NCBI GenBank assembly: GCA_903789595.1
Contig: CAIFEZ010000003.1
Span: forward strand, 44,937-108,936
Direction: 5' to 3'
Length of the DNA stretch: 64,000 nt
DNA from: an uncultured eubacterium 1-6
GTDB taxonomy: Bacteria > Bacillota > Clostridia > Lachnospirales > Lachnospiraceae
Positions 17,464-25,750 of this stretch are shown here, piece after piece. Below the pieces are notes generated by a model. It was not told the DNA's origin. It searched no databases and saw nothing but the letters and a program-made list of their open reading frames with translations. Positions within the stretch are counted from its first letter, which is position 1. The number at the start of each line of letters is the position of its first letter. A program made the translations under genes and the position numbers.

Positions 17464-18834
17464 ATGGATTTACTGATAAAAGGAGGTGTGGTTGTCACTG
17501 CTGCCGGAAGTTTTCCGGCAGACGTGGCAGTGTCCGGCGGCAGGATTACGGCGATTGGGAAGGATCTTCCGGGAACCGCAGAGAGGACGGTCGATGCGTG
17601 CGGGAAGCTGGTGCTGCCGGGGGCGATCGATGCGCACACGCACATGCAGATGCCCTTCGGCGGAACGGTTTCCGCCGACAGCTACAAGTCAGGAACAAGG
17701 GCCGCGGTCTGCGGCGGCGTGACAACCATTTTCGATTATCCCGTCCAGCACAAGGGCGAGACGATTCTGGGACTTGTCAATTCCAAGAAAGAAATCTGTG
17801 AGACGGATGCCTGCAGCGACTACGCGTTCCACTGCTGCATCACGGATCTGAACGGCGGAGCGATTCTGGATGAGATGGAAGAGGCGGTTGCGGAAGGAAT
17901 CACAAGCTTCAAATGCTTCCTCGTGTACAAGAAGGAGGGCATGATGGTGGACGACGGCATGCTCGCCACGCTCCTCCTCCGGGCAAAGGAACTCGGAGCG
18001 ATGATCAATGTGCATGCTGAGAATCCGGACCTGATTGATCTTCGCACCGCTCAGTATCTGAAGGAGGGCAAGACCTCCGCCTGGTATCATTACATGAGCC
18101 ATCCGGAATTCGTGGAGGCTGAAGCCGACAAGAGAGTGGTTCACTGGGCGACGCACCTGGACACGCCGGTGTATCTCGTGCATATGGCGGACAAGGAAGG
18201 ACTGGAGGCCTGCATCCGCGCGAAGGAAGAGGGGCATGAGGTCTATGTGGAGACCTGTCCGCAGTATCTGGAGTTTACCTGCGACGTATACAAGAGACCG
18301 GACGGCAGAAATTTCGTCTGCTCGCCGCCGATGAAGGGAGAGGAAAGCCGGGAGGCTCTCTGGAAAGCTCTGAAATCCGGCTTTATCGATACGATTGCGA
18401 CGGATCACTGCCCGTTCCAGAGCTATGAAAAGGACTGGGGCATCAACGATTTCACGAAGATTCCGAACGGATGCGCTGGTGTGGAAAACCTGTATCCTTA
18501 TATGCTGGACGCCGCAAACCGCGGAATCATCAGCTTTGAGAAGGCTGTCGCGGTCTGCTCGACCAATCCGGCCAGAATCTTCGGATGCACCGCAAAGGGT
18601 GCCGTCGAGGTCGGAAAGGACGCGGATCTGGTCATCTATGACCCGGAAAAGGATTATACCGTCAGCGTGAACAATATGCATTCCGATTATGACCACACGA
18701 TCTGGGAAGGAAAGAAGCTGCACGGGTACCCGGTTCAGACCTATCTCCGCGGAAAGCTCGTATATGACAACGGTGAATATGTCGGAACGCCGGGTGACGG
18801 AAGGTTCGTAAAGCGTGAACCGCGCAGGGCCTGA
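17464..18834 (+). CDS. hydA: Dihydropyrimidinase
   Basis: A 456-residue cyclic amidohydrolase that opens 5,6-dihydrouracil or dihydrothymine to the N-carbamoyl-beta-amino acid. The metal site is complete: DAHTH (His58, His60), the lysine that becomes carboxylated in ITSFKCFLVYK (about residue 150), NVHAEN, LVHM and ATDHCPF. Substrate-binding features such as SPPMK and NGCAGVE are present. Length fits the D-hydantoinase/dihydropyrimidinase family. AAGGAGG directs the start to ATG 17464. It follows the transporter genes by 135 bp and precedes the preA-like gene. Hydantoinase activity is an alternative; the neighbours favour the pyrimidine role. Confidence 0.92.
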   Translation: MDLLIKGGVVVTAAGSFPADVAVSGGRITAIGKDLPGTAERTVDACGKLVLPGAIDAHTHMQMPFGGTVSADSYKSGTRAAVCGGVTTIFDYPVQHKGETILGLVNSKKEICETDACSDYAFHCCITDLNGGAILDEMEEAVAEGITSFKCFLVYKKEGMMVDDGMLATLLLRAKELGAMINVHAENPDLIDLRTAQYLKEGKTSAWYHYMSHPEFVEAEADKRVVHWATHLDTPVYLVHMADKEGLEACIRAKEEGHEVYVETCPQYLEFTCDVYKRPDGRNFVCSPPMKGEESREALWKALKSGFIDTIATDHCPFQSYEKDWGINDFTKIPNGCAGVENLYPYMLDAANRGIISFEKAVAVCSTNPARIFGCTAKGAVEVGKDADLVIYDPEKDYTVSVNNMHSDYDHTIWEGKKLHGYPVQTYLRGKLVYDNGEYVGTPGDGRFVKREPRRA

Positions 18835-18844
18835 TTTTTCAGCG

Positions 18845-18907
18845 AACTGCTTGACAAATCGCGAGAACTGCGAGACAAGACCGGAAAACTGTGAGACAAG
18901 GCCCGCA
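18845..18907 (+). repeat. Three 21-bp direct repeats upstream of the preA-like gene
   Basis: Copies start at 18845, 18866 and 18887 with consensus AACTGCGAGACAAG. The 21-bp spacing is two helical turns, placing all copies on one face of the DNA. The first copy is embedded in TTCAGCGAACTGC, a 13-mer also found at 10284-10296 in the PucR control region. The arrangement suggests activator sites. Confidence 0.6.
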
Positions 18908-18966
18908 AAGCGTTTTCTCTCATTTCCGGAAAAGCACCCGGGAGAAGAAACAGGAGGTGACTGAAT

Positions 18967-20478
18967 ATGGAATACGCATCCGAATATATGATGCTCAGGA
19001 GAGAGTGCGAGAGTGCGAGATGCCTGCTGTGCTATCAGGCGCCCTGCTCGGCTGCCTGCCCGTCCGGAATCGATATTTCGGGACTGATACGGTCCCTGCG
19101 CTTTGAAAATCAGAGCGGAGCCATCCGGAAAAAGGGAGCATCATGCGGCTTCTGCCAGGCTCCGTGCATGAACGCCTGCCTCAGAAAGAAGATCGACCGG
19201 CCGGTTGACATTCGGACGATCGTCATGGAACTCCCGGAAGATCGGAGAGAAGAGGCAGAAAAAGCCGATCTGACGGTACATTCCATGGGAATCACATTTG
19301 AAAATCCCTTCCTGCTGTCTTCCTCTATTGTGGGAAGCAATTACGAGATGGTCGCCAAGGCCTTTGACATGGGCTGGGCGGGCGTCGCCTTCAAGACGAT
19401 CGGCATGTTCGTGCCGGAGGAGACCTCTCCGAGGTTTTCGGCTCTTTCCAAGGAAAGCAATCCCTTTCTCGGGTTAAAGAATATAGAACAGATATCGGAC
19501 CACAGTCTCGAAGAAAATATGGATTTTATCCGGAGACTGAAGAAGGATTATCCGACGAAGATCATCCTTGCCTCGATCATGGGAAGAAATGAGCAGGAAT
19601 GGACATATCTGGCGAGGAAGATGGAAGAGGCCGGAGCGGATGCCATTGAGTGCAATTTTTCCTGCCCCCATATGTCGGGAAGCGGACTCGGAAGCGACGT
19701 GGGAACGCAGCCGGATCTGGTGGCCAGATACACCGCAGCTGTGCGAAAGGGGACGCGCCTGCCGATCCTGGCGAAAATGACGCCGAACATCACGAACATG
19801 GAACTTCCGGCTGAGGCTGCCGTGGAGGCGGGAGCTGACGGGTTGGCGGCGATCAATACGATCAAGAGCGTCATGAACGTTGACCTTCACTCCTTCGTAT
19901 CCGCGCCGGCGGTCACTGGAAAATCATCGGTGGGCGGTTACTCGGGGAAGGCGGTGAAACCGATCGCGCTCCGGTTTATTCAGGATCTCCGGAAGGATCC
20001 GAAGCTTGCAGGCGCCGCCATCAGCGGAATGGGCGGCATCGAGACCTGGAGGGACGCGGCGGAATTTATCGCGCTCGGCTGCGAGACCGTACAGGTGACG
20101 ACGGCAGTTATGCAGTACGGCTATCGGATCATTGACGATCTGAAGGACGGCCTGGCAGAATATCTTGCCTCCGAAGGTTTCCATTCTGTGGAGGAGCTGG
20201 TGGGACGGGCAATTCCGAATCTGGTGCCCACCGATGAACTGGACCGGCATTCCGTTGCGTATCCCGCTTTTCACAGCTCGAAATGTATCAGCTGCGGCCG
20301 CTGCTATATCTCCTGTTTCGACGGCGGGCACCAGGCAATTCATTTAAGTCCGGTCACCGGAAAGGCGGGCATGGATCCCGGAAAATGCGTGGGCTGCGAG
20401 CTCTGCCTGCTGGTGTGTCCGGTGGGAGCGATTTCTGAGGGAAAGCGAAGGAGGGAGGTACGGCAGAAAGCAGGGTGA
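18967..20478 (+). CDS. preA: PreA-like dihydropyrimidine dehydrogenase with N-terminal Fe-S domain
   Basis: A 503-residue enzyme reducing uracil or thymine. Residues about 15-90 carry two cysteine clusters (CLLCYQAPCSAACP and CGFCQAPCMNAC), as in the N-terminal Fe-S domain of PreT and mammalian DPD. Residues about 100-400 form the FMN barrel (CNFSCPHM, AKMTPNITNM, SGMGGI). The C terminus has two 4Fe-4S ferredoxin motifs (CISCGRCYISC and CVGCELCLLVCP). The FAD and NADPH domains of DPD are absent, and no preT gene is in this window. The electron donor is therefore unclear; ferredoxin is a plausible guess. AGGAGGTGA stands just before the ATG. Confidence 0.9.
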   Translation: MEYASEYMMLRRECESARCLLCYQAPCSAACPSGIDISGLIRSLRFENQSGAIRKKGASCGFCQAPCMNACLRKKIDRPVDIRTIVMELPEDRREEAEKADLTVHSMGITFENPFLLSSSIVGSNYEMVAKAFDMGWAGVAFKTIGMFVPEETSPRFSALSKESNPFLGLKNIEQISDHSLEENMDFIRRLKKDYPTKIILASIMGRNEQEWTYLARKMEEAGADAIECNFSCPHMSGSGLGSDVGTQPDLVARYTAAVRKGTRLPILAKMTPNITNMELPAEAAVEAGADGLAAINTIKSVMNVDLHSFVSAPAVTGKSSVGGYSGKAVKPIALRFIQDLRKDPKLAGAAISGMGGIETWRDAAEFIALGCETVQVTTAVMQYGYRIIDDLKDGLAEYLASEGFHSVEELVGRAIPNLVPTDELDRHSVAYPAFHSSKCISCGRCYISCFDGGHQAIHLSPVTGKAGMDPGKCVGCELCLLVCPVGAISEGKRRREVRQKAG

Positions 20479-20590
20479 GTTCCGGAAATCAATCATCCGG
20501 GTTTGTTCTGTCAGCGGCGTCGGGCACGGCAGGAACGTCAGTGGAATATACAGATGATAACAGATGGTCATTAGATCAGATCGAAATGGC

Positions 20591-20766
20591 ATCAGATTTT
20601 AATTGTATCGGGTTTTGATTGTATCGGATTTTGATTGTATCGGATTTTAATTGTATCGGATTTTGATTGTATCGGATTTTAATTTTGTCAGATTTTAATT
20701 GTATCAGATTCTAATTATATCAGATTCTAATTATATCAGATCATAATTGACTCAGATCATCATAAA
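20591..20766 (+). repeat. Eleven-copy 16-bp AT-rich tandem repeat
   Basis: Eleven head-to-tail 16-bp units with consensus ATCGGATTTTGATTGT. The central copies (20607-20670) are nearly identical; those at both ends drift (ATCAGATTCTAATTAT, then ATCAGATCATAATTGA). The array ends about 8 bp before the ribosome-binding site of the next gene. The remaining 20479-20590 shows no other element. Confidence 0.92.
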
Positions 20767-20785
20767 GGAAAAGGTGGTGTTTATT

Positions 20786-22048
20786 ATGTATAAGTGCAGT
20801 CAGGAACGTATGACAGATATGATTCAGACATTCTCTAAGTTCGGAGACGCCGGACACGGCGGTATCACGAGATATTCCCTTTCTCCGGCGGCCATTCAGG
20901 CGCGTGAGGAGTATACGAGGAGAATGAAGGCGATCGGCGCGGAGATTGAGGTCGATGACGTCGGCGATATGTACGCCACGATTCCCGGAAGCGACCCGAA
21001 CGCGAAACGGATTGTCATGGCGTCTCATGTGGACTCCGTGAAAAACGGAGGAAACTACGACGGAATTCTCGGCGTCATGTCCGCAATGGAAGTGCTCACG
21101 ACGATTGTAAAGGAAAATATTCCCCACAAGCATCCGCTGACAGCGATGATCTGGACAAATGAGGAGGGCTCCCTTTATCCGCCGGCCATGATGTGTTCCG
21201 GAATCGTCTGCTACGACTATCTGCCGGAGGAGATCAGAGGCGGATTTAAATACGAGGACATGATGGCGTCCAAGAGCATTCTGGACAACAAGAGTACTTT
21301 CGGGGAGGCGCTGGAGAAATCCGGATATAAGGGAGACAGGAAGTACCGCCTGAGCCCGGACAGATATCAGTATTATTTCGAAACACACATCGAGCAGGGA
21401 CCGATTCTCGAGGACAACGGCAATGACATCGGCGTTGTCGACTGTGTACTGGGCATGTTCAATTACCGCCTGAAATTCTACGGGCAGACGACACACGCCG
21501 GAACCTTCCCGATGCCGAAGAGGAAGGATGCTTTCCTTGCGGCGGCGGAAGCGCTCGTTTATCTGCACGATGAGATAGACAAGCTCGGATATCCGGAGCT
21601 GGTATATACGACCGGCGAAGTTGTATGTCATCCATGCGTTCACACCTGCGTGCCGGACTACTTTGATTTCTCTTTTGACTGCCGGCATGAGGATCCGAAG
21701 GTGCTGGACAAGGTACTGGCGATCGTGAAGAGCTGCGAGAACATGAAATGGGCGGGATGCACCTGCAAGGTAGAGAAGGCCTGGAACAGAGATACCGTGT
21801 ACTGGAATAAAAAGCTGGTCGGTTATGTCAAGGAATCCTGTGAGGAGCTCGGCGTTTCCCACCAGTACATCCATTCCGGAGCGGGCCATGACGCACAGTT
21901 CGCATCATACGTTCTTCCTTCGACGATGATCTTTGTTCAGTCAAAGGACGGACTTTCCCACTGCGAACCGGAGTATTCTTCACCCGAGCACTGCACAGAG
22001 GGCGCTTCGGTCATGCTGAATGCGGTTCTCAAGGCGGATAAGGACTGA
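20786..22048 (+). CDS. Beta-ureidopropionase / N-carbamoyl amidohydrolase (M20 family)
   Basis: A 420-residue member of the M20 hydantoinase/carbamoylase subfamily. Metal ligands are recognisable in ASHVDSV, NYDGILGV, NEEGS, ETHIEQGP and the C-terminal HCEPEYSSPEHC; SGAGHDAQ is the family substrate-binding motif. It removes the carbamoyl group from N-carbamoyl-beta-alanine to give beta-alanine, CO2 and ammonia, the third step of reductive pyrimidine degradation (from family and context). AAGGTGGTG precedes ATG 20786, which directly follows an eleven-copy 16-bp repeat. N-carbamoyl-L-amino acid hydrolase or allantoate amidohydrolase are the main alternatives. Confidence 0.87.
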   Translation: MYKCSQERMTDMIQTFSKFGDAGHGGITRYSLSPAAIQAREEYTRRMKAIGAEIEVDDVGDMYATIPGSDPNAKRIVMASHVDSVKNGGNYDGILGVMSAMEVLTTIVKENIPHKHPLTAMIWTNEEGSLYPPAMMCSGIVCYDYLPEEIRGGFKYEDMMASKSILDNKSTFGEALEKSGYKGDRKYRLSPDRYQYYFETHIEQGPILEDNGNDIGVVDCVLGMFNYRLKFYGQTTHAGTFPMPKRKDAFLAAAEALVYLHDEIDKLGYPELVYTTGEVVCHPCVHTCVPDYFDFSFDCRHEDPKVLDKVLAIVKSCENMKWAGCTCKVEKAWNRDTVYWNKKLVGYVKESCEELGVSHQYIHSGAGHDAQFASYVLPSTMIFVQSKDGLSHCEPEYSSPEHCTEGASVMLNAVLKADKD

Positions 22049-22204
22049 CTGGACCGGAAATACGTTTGCCTGGCGGGGATTTCGGAACACAGCAGCAAAT
22101 GTCATTCAGGAAAAAATCTTCTGCGTGAAGGTCCTTTCTGCGGCAATATGTTATCTGCGGACAGGGCCGTGCGTGTCTGGGGAGGAAGATAGGGAGGACA
22201 ACAG

Positions 22205-22849
22205 ATGAGAAATTATGTGATCACAATTGCCAGAGGCTTCGGGAGCGGCGGAAAATACATCGGAACCAGGCTGTCTGAGGAACTGGGAATTCCCTGTTAT
22301 GACAGGCAGCTTGTCACAATGGCGTCAGACGAAAGCGGAATTGATGAGAGCCTATTCGTCGAGTCCGATGAGAAGCTCCGCGGAAAATATATCTCGAGCT
22401 TTCTCAGAAAGATGCCCGGTTCCACCGTTCTGGAGCCCCGTGAGAAGGGATTTACGTCAGATGTAAATCTGTTTAACATCATGGCGGAGCTGATACGAAG
22501 CCTGGCTAAGACAGAAAGCTGCATTATTATTGGAAAATGCGCGGACGATATTCTGAAGGATTATGACAATGTGATCAGCCTTTATATCGAGGCGCCCAGA
22601 GCCGCGTGCGTGGAATCTATCATGAACCGGATGCATGTGTCAGAACGGCGGGCACATCAGCTGATCCACAGCACGGACACCTATCGCGCGAAGTACTATA
22701 ATTTCTATTCCGGAGGTAAGAACTGGACCAATCCGGTCAATTATGATATGACTTTAAACAGCGCCAGAATCGGAAGAGAAGCGTGTGTCAGGGTGATCAA
22801 GGATTACATCAAGACACGCTTTCCGGAATACGAGACGGTGATCAAATAA
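22205..22849 (+). CDS. Cytidylate kinase-like protein (AAK_6 type)
   Basis: A 214-residue P-loop protein starting VITIARGFGSGGKYIGTRLSEELGIPCYDRQLV, which matches the cytidylate-kinase-like family in which the P-loop reads GxGSGGxxIG. INPUT/LID-like segments include IIIGKCADDIL and the arginine-rich MNRMHVSERRAHQLI. Members are common in Clostridia; the true substrate is not established and need not be CMP. GGAGGAC precedes the ATG. It lies 156 bp after the ureidopropionase-like gene with no terminator between, so it probably ends the pyrimidine operon. Confidence 0.75.
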   Translation: MRNYVITIARGFGSGGKYIGTRLSEELGIPCYDRQLVTMASDESGIDESLFVESDEKLRGKYISSFLRKMPGSTVLEPREKGFTSDVNLFNIMAELIRSLAKTESCIIIGKCADDILKDYDNVISLYIEAPRAACVESIMNRMHVSERRAHQLIHSTDTYRAKYYNFYSGGKNWTNPVNYDMTLNSARIGREACVRVIKDYIKTRFPEYETVIK

Positions 22850-22874
22850 CAGGAGTATTTATGATCCGGTCATA

Positions 22875-22920
22875 CGAGAAGAAGACTTTCATGGTTTGAA
22901 AGCCTTCTTCTCGTTTTTTT
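22875..22920 (+). terminator. Terminator of the pyrimidine locus
   Basis: CGAGAAGAAG (22875-22884) pairs with CTTCTTCTCG (22904-22913) and is followed by seven Ts; the loop contains an inner CTTTC/GAAAG pairing. Confidence 0.92.
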
Positions 22921-22943
22921 ACGCGAGCGTCGCGATAGCGAGA
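22921..22943 (+). repeat. Terminator-trailing dispersed repeat (copy 2, partial)
   Basis: ACGCGAGCGTCGCGATAGCG starts right after the terminator T-run. The 19 bp at 22925-22943 (GAGCGTCGCGATAGCGAGA) recur exactly at 59270-59288, just downstream of the 33-bp repeat copy there. Confidence 0.75.
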
Positions 22944-23141
22944 TAATAAATCTTTACTGATCATTTGAGGCTGTAGAATATCTTTAATAACGGTATTATA
23001 ATACATATGATATACGCGGGCATTTGAGTGATATATTTTCGCTGCATTTTTTGATAAAGCAATCAGCAGCTTATACAGTATGTGGCGCTATTTATAGCAT
23101 GGGTGTTTACTGACTTAGATAACACAGGGAAGAGGGAAGCT

Positions 23142-24833
23142 ATGAAAAGGAAAAAATGGGTACAGTTATTATCGGCAGCTGCAGCCGCAGTAATGCTGCT
23201 TACTGCTTCTCCGGTTTTCGCGGATGACGGGGCAGCGGACATCAGCCCTGTCAAAGCTGTGAATGGCGGATCGGAAAGCCGGGAACCTGCAGGCACGGAC
23301 GCTGTATCAGAAAATGATGCCGAAAACACGGTGACCATTGTGGGCAATGAGTCAGAAAACGAGGGAATTGAACCGGTAACGGGGGCATCGGAAACGGCGG
23401 GCACAGCTGACGAAGCTGCGGCAGAGGAGCAAGAAGAGCAAAAAGATGAGGAGAGCGATGTACAGGAGATTCCGGCTGTCAGCTATTCGGCGCATGTTCA
23501 GAGAATCGGATGGCAGGAGGACGCTGTTTCCGGAAAGAGTACACAGGCTTATGCGGGAACGTCGGGAAAGGCATTGCGTGTCGAGGCAATCAGAGCCAGA
23601 ATCACAGGGGATAAGAACCTCGGCATCACGTACAATACCTATGTGCAGCATCTGATGTGGACCGGATGGCAGAGCGATGGAGCGAGTGCAGGAACAACCG
23701 GACGGGGCCTCCGGGTTGAGGCAATCGCTATGAAGCTGACGGGAGACGATGCAGAAAAGTACGATCTCTATTATCGCGTGCATGTGCAGAGCTTCGGCTG
23801 GCTGGCATGGGCAAAAAATGGCGAGACAGCCGGAACGGCGGACCTGAGCCGCCGGGTTGAGGCATATGAAGTGGCGCTTGTAAAGAAGGGAGAGGCGGCG
23901 CCGGCGCGGCCTGTCTCCCGGAATGCCGCTTATCTTACCGTACCCACTGTAACGTATCAGACCCACGTACAGAAAATCGGATGGAGCCAGGGAGAGGTTT
24001 CGAACGGAGCTCGGAGCGGAACGATGGGCAGATCGCTTCGGATGGAAGCGATAAAGATACATTTAAGCAATACAACCGGTTTCAGCGGCGGGATTTCGTA
24101 TCGTTCGCATGTCCAGAGAGTCGGATGGGAGACTGCATGGAAAGCCGATGGAGAGACATCCGGAACAGAGGGAAGCTCCCTTCGCCTGGAGGCGGTTCAG
24201 ATCCGGCTGACAGGAGAAGTGGCAGGCTATTTTGATGTATATTACCGCACGCATATACAGAGATTCGGATGGAGCGGATGGGCTTCGAACGGAGCGGAAT
24301 GCGGAAGCTCCGGTTACGGATATCGTCTGGAAGCGATAGAGATTCGCGTGCTGCCGAAGGGGAGCGGCGCGCCGGGAAGTACGGCAGACAGCTTTCATAA
24401 GTATGAGTATTCCGTGAGGGATGCTTATCCGCTGGCTAGTGCGAGACTGGATCAGGTAGGGTGGGATCTGAAAGCTGCTTACGACTGGGCGAAAAATTTT
24501 CGGTATATCTCGATGAATGTACCGGCGTCCAAAGGAGCGCGGTATTTTGCCACATTCGCTTTCACAAATGAAATGGGTGACTGCTACGGAAAGTCAGCTT
24601 CCTTTTATGAGATGGCAAAAGCGCTCGGCTATGATGCACACTGGGTTGTCGGTTATGTCGCCTCAGCGGGAGGAGGAAAGGAAGAACATGGATGGGTAGA
24701 AATCGACAACTATGATGGAGGAACCCGTGTGTTTGATCCGTCTTTTGAACAGGGAATTCATAAGAATGGATTTGGAATTGTGTATGGTCAGAAAGGTACA
24801 TGGAAATATCTGGATTACTCCAGACAGAATTGA
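23142..24833 (+). CDS. Secreted ChW-repeat protein with transglutaminase-like domain
   Basis: A 563-residue exported protein. Residues 1-27 are a signal peptide (MKRKKWVQLL, hydrophobic stretch, then SPVFA). Residues 28-110 are acidic and low-complexity. Residues about 113-405 hold six ChW-type repeats, each with an HVQ(R/K)(I/V/F)GW start and a LR(V/L/M)EAI end. A C-terminal transglutaminase-like domain has Cys481 (GDCYG), His516 (EEHGW) and Asp532 (VFDPSF). ChW repeats are thought to mediate surface attachment; the catalytic domain may be a protease or cross-linking enzyme. AGAGGGAAG places the start at ATG 23142. A TATAAT at 22997-23002 is a possible -10. Confidence 0.88.
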   Translation: MKRKKWVQLLSAAAAAVMLLTASPVFADDGAADISPVKAVNGGSESREPAGTDAVSENDAENTVTIVGNESENEGIEPVTGASETAGTADEAAAEEQEEQKDEESDVQEIPAVSYSAHVQRIGWQEDAVSGKSTQAYAGTSGKALRVEAIRARITGDKNLGITYNTYVQHLMWTGWQSDGASAGTTGRGLRVEAIAMKLTGDDAEKYDLYYRVHVQSFGWLAWAKNGETAGTADLSRRVEAYEVALVKKGEAAPARPVSRNAAYLTVPTVTYQTHVQKIGWSQGEVSNGARSGTMGRSLRMEAIKIHLSNTTGFSGGISYRSHVQRVGWETAWKADGETSGTEGSSLRLEAVQIRLTGEVAGYFDVYYRTHIQRFGWSGWASNGAECGSSGYGYRLEAIEIRVLPKGSGAPGSTADSFHKYEYSVRDAYPLASARLDQVGWDLKAAYDWAKNFRYISMNVPASKGARYFATFAFTNEMGDCYGKSASFYEMAKALGYDAHWVVGYVASAGGGKEEHGWVEIDNYDGGTRVFDPSFEQGIHKNGFGIVYGQKGTWKYLDYSRQN

Positions 24834-24851
24834 GGCTTCACAAAAAAGAAC

Positions 24852-24880
24852 TTGACATTCCCCGGACGATGCGCTAGGAT
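24852..24880 (+). promoter_or_regulatory. Promoter of rplJ-rplL
   Basis: TTGACA (24852-24857), 17 bp, TAGGAT (24875-24880). It directly precedes the L10 leader and shows that rplJL is transcribed independently of the distant rplKA. Confidence 0.85.
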
Positions 24881-24889
24881 AGCATTTGT

Positions 24890-25006
24890 ATCACGCCGAA
24901 GACAGCAGGTGTCGAAAGACGTAAGTGAGATATCGCCTGCCGAGGATGTCGATTCTTTCCTATATAAAGAATTCAGACCGCCCGGCATGTCCGTGCGGTT
25001 TTTTTA
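24890..25006 (+). ncRNA. L10 (rplJ) leader RNA
   Basis: The leader contains the L10-leader hallmarks: CGCCGAAGACAGCAGGTG, then CCTGCCGAGG closing the long stem, then a terminator. L10(L12)4 binding to this element represses the operon. Seen: paired GCAGG/CCTGC arms and the terminator; autoregulation is established for the family. Confidence 0.88.
24977..25006 (+). terminator. Attenuator terminator within the L10 leader
   Basis: ACCGC (24977-24981) pairs with GCGGT (24995-24999), with an inner CGG/CCG pair, followed by a run of Ts to 25005. It precedes the AAGGAGG ribosome-binding site at 25031-25037. Confidence 0.85.
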
Positions 25007-25048
25007 TTTGGCTGGTACACACATCAAAATAAGGAGGTATACCAGATC

Positions 25049-25561
25049 ATGGCAAAGGTAGAACAGAAGAAACCGGTTGTTGATGAGATTTCCAGCGCAG
25101 TTGACGGTGCTGCTTCCGTAGTCCTTGTAAACTACAGCGGACTTAACGTAGCACAGGATACCGAGCTTCGTAAATCCCTGAGAGAGGCCGGCGTAAACTA
25201 CAAAGTCTACAAAAACACAATGATGCATCTCGCATTCAAGGGTACGGATTACGAGAGCCTTGTACCGTATCTCAACGGAACAAACGCCATCGCCATTTCC
25301 AAGGACGATGCTACCGCTCCGGCGAGAATCCTTGCAGGCTTCGCAAAGAAGAATCCGCAGCTTGAGCTGATCGCAGGTGTCGTTGAGGGAAGCCTTTACG
25401 ACCAGAAGGCTGTTGCGGCTCTTGCAGAGGTACCAAGCAGAGAGGTTCTGTTGAGCCGACTGCTCGGAAGTATGCAGGCTCCGATCGCGAACTTTGCACG
25501 CGTTATCAAACAGATCGCGGAGAAGAACGGCGAGGCAGAGGCTGCACCTGCTGCGGAATAA
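25049..25561 (+). CDS. rplJ: 50S ribosomal protein L10
   Basis: A 170-residue protein of normal length. The N-terminal rRNA-binding domain shows VNYSGLNVAQDTELRKSLR and YKVYKNTM; the C-terminal helices that bind L7/L12 dimers end in a short acidic Ala/Glu tail. L10 anchors the stalk of the large subunit. AAGGAGG at 25031-25037, 11 nt before the ATG, supports the start. It is preceded by its own promoter and L10 leader, and followed by rplL after a 189-bp spacer with degenerate repeats, longer than usual. Confidence 0.97.
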   Translation: MAKVEQKKPVVDEISSAVDGAASVVLVNYSGLNVAQDTELRKSLREAGVNYKVYKNTMMHLAFKGTDYESLVPYLNGTNAIAISKDDATAPARILAGFAKKNPQLELIAGVVEGSLYDQKAVAALAEVPSREVLLSRLLGSMQAPIANFARVIKQIAEKNGEAEAAPAAE

Positions 25562-25571
25562 TCTGCGGCGG

Positions 25572-25686
25572 GATCTGCGCACAGACACGGATTGCTTTTG
25601 GAATCTGTGTACCGCCGTGGACGGGCTTCGAGGAATGCGCATAGCCGCGGACGGGTTCAGAGATCTGTGCACAGACAGAGATTGAT
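25572..25686 (+). repeat. Degenerate ~30-bp repeats between rplJ and rplL
   Basis: Four diverged units beginning near 25572, 25601, 25632 and 25661. Shared words include ATCTGYGCACAGACA (units 1 and 4) and GCCGYGGACGGG (units 2 and 3). Confidence 0.5.
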
Positions 25687-25750
25687 ATTTTGCAATACAT
25701 AATGTTCAGAATCACAGTAAGATTCAAATAAAAATTGGAGGAAAATCACA

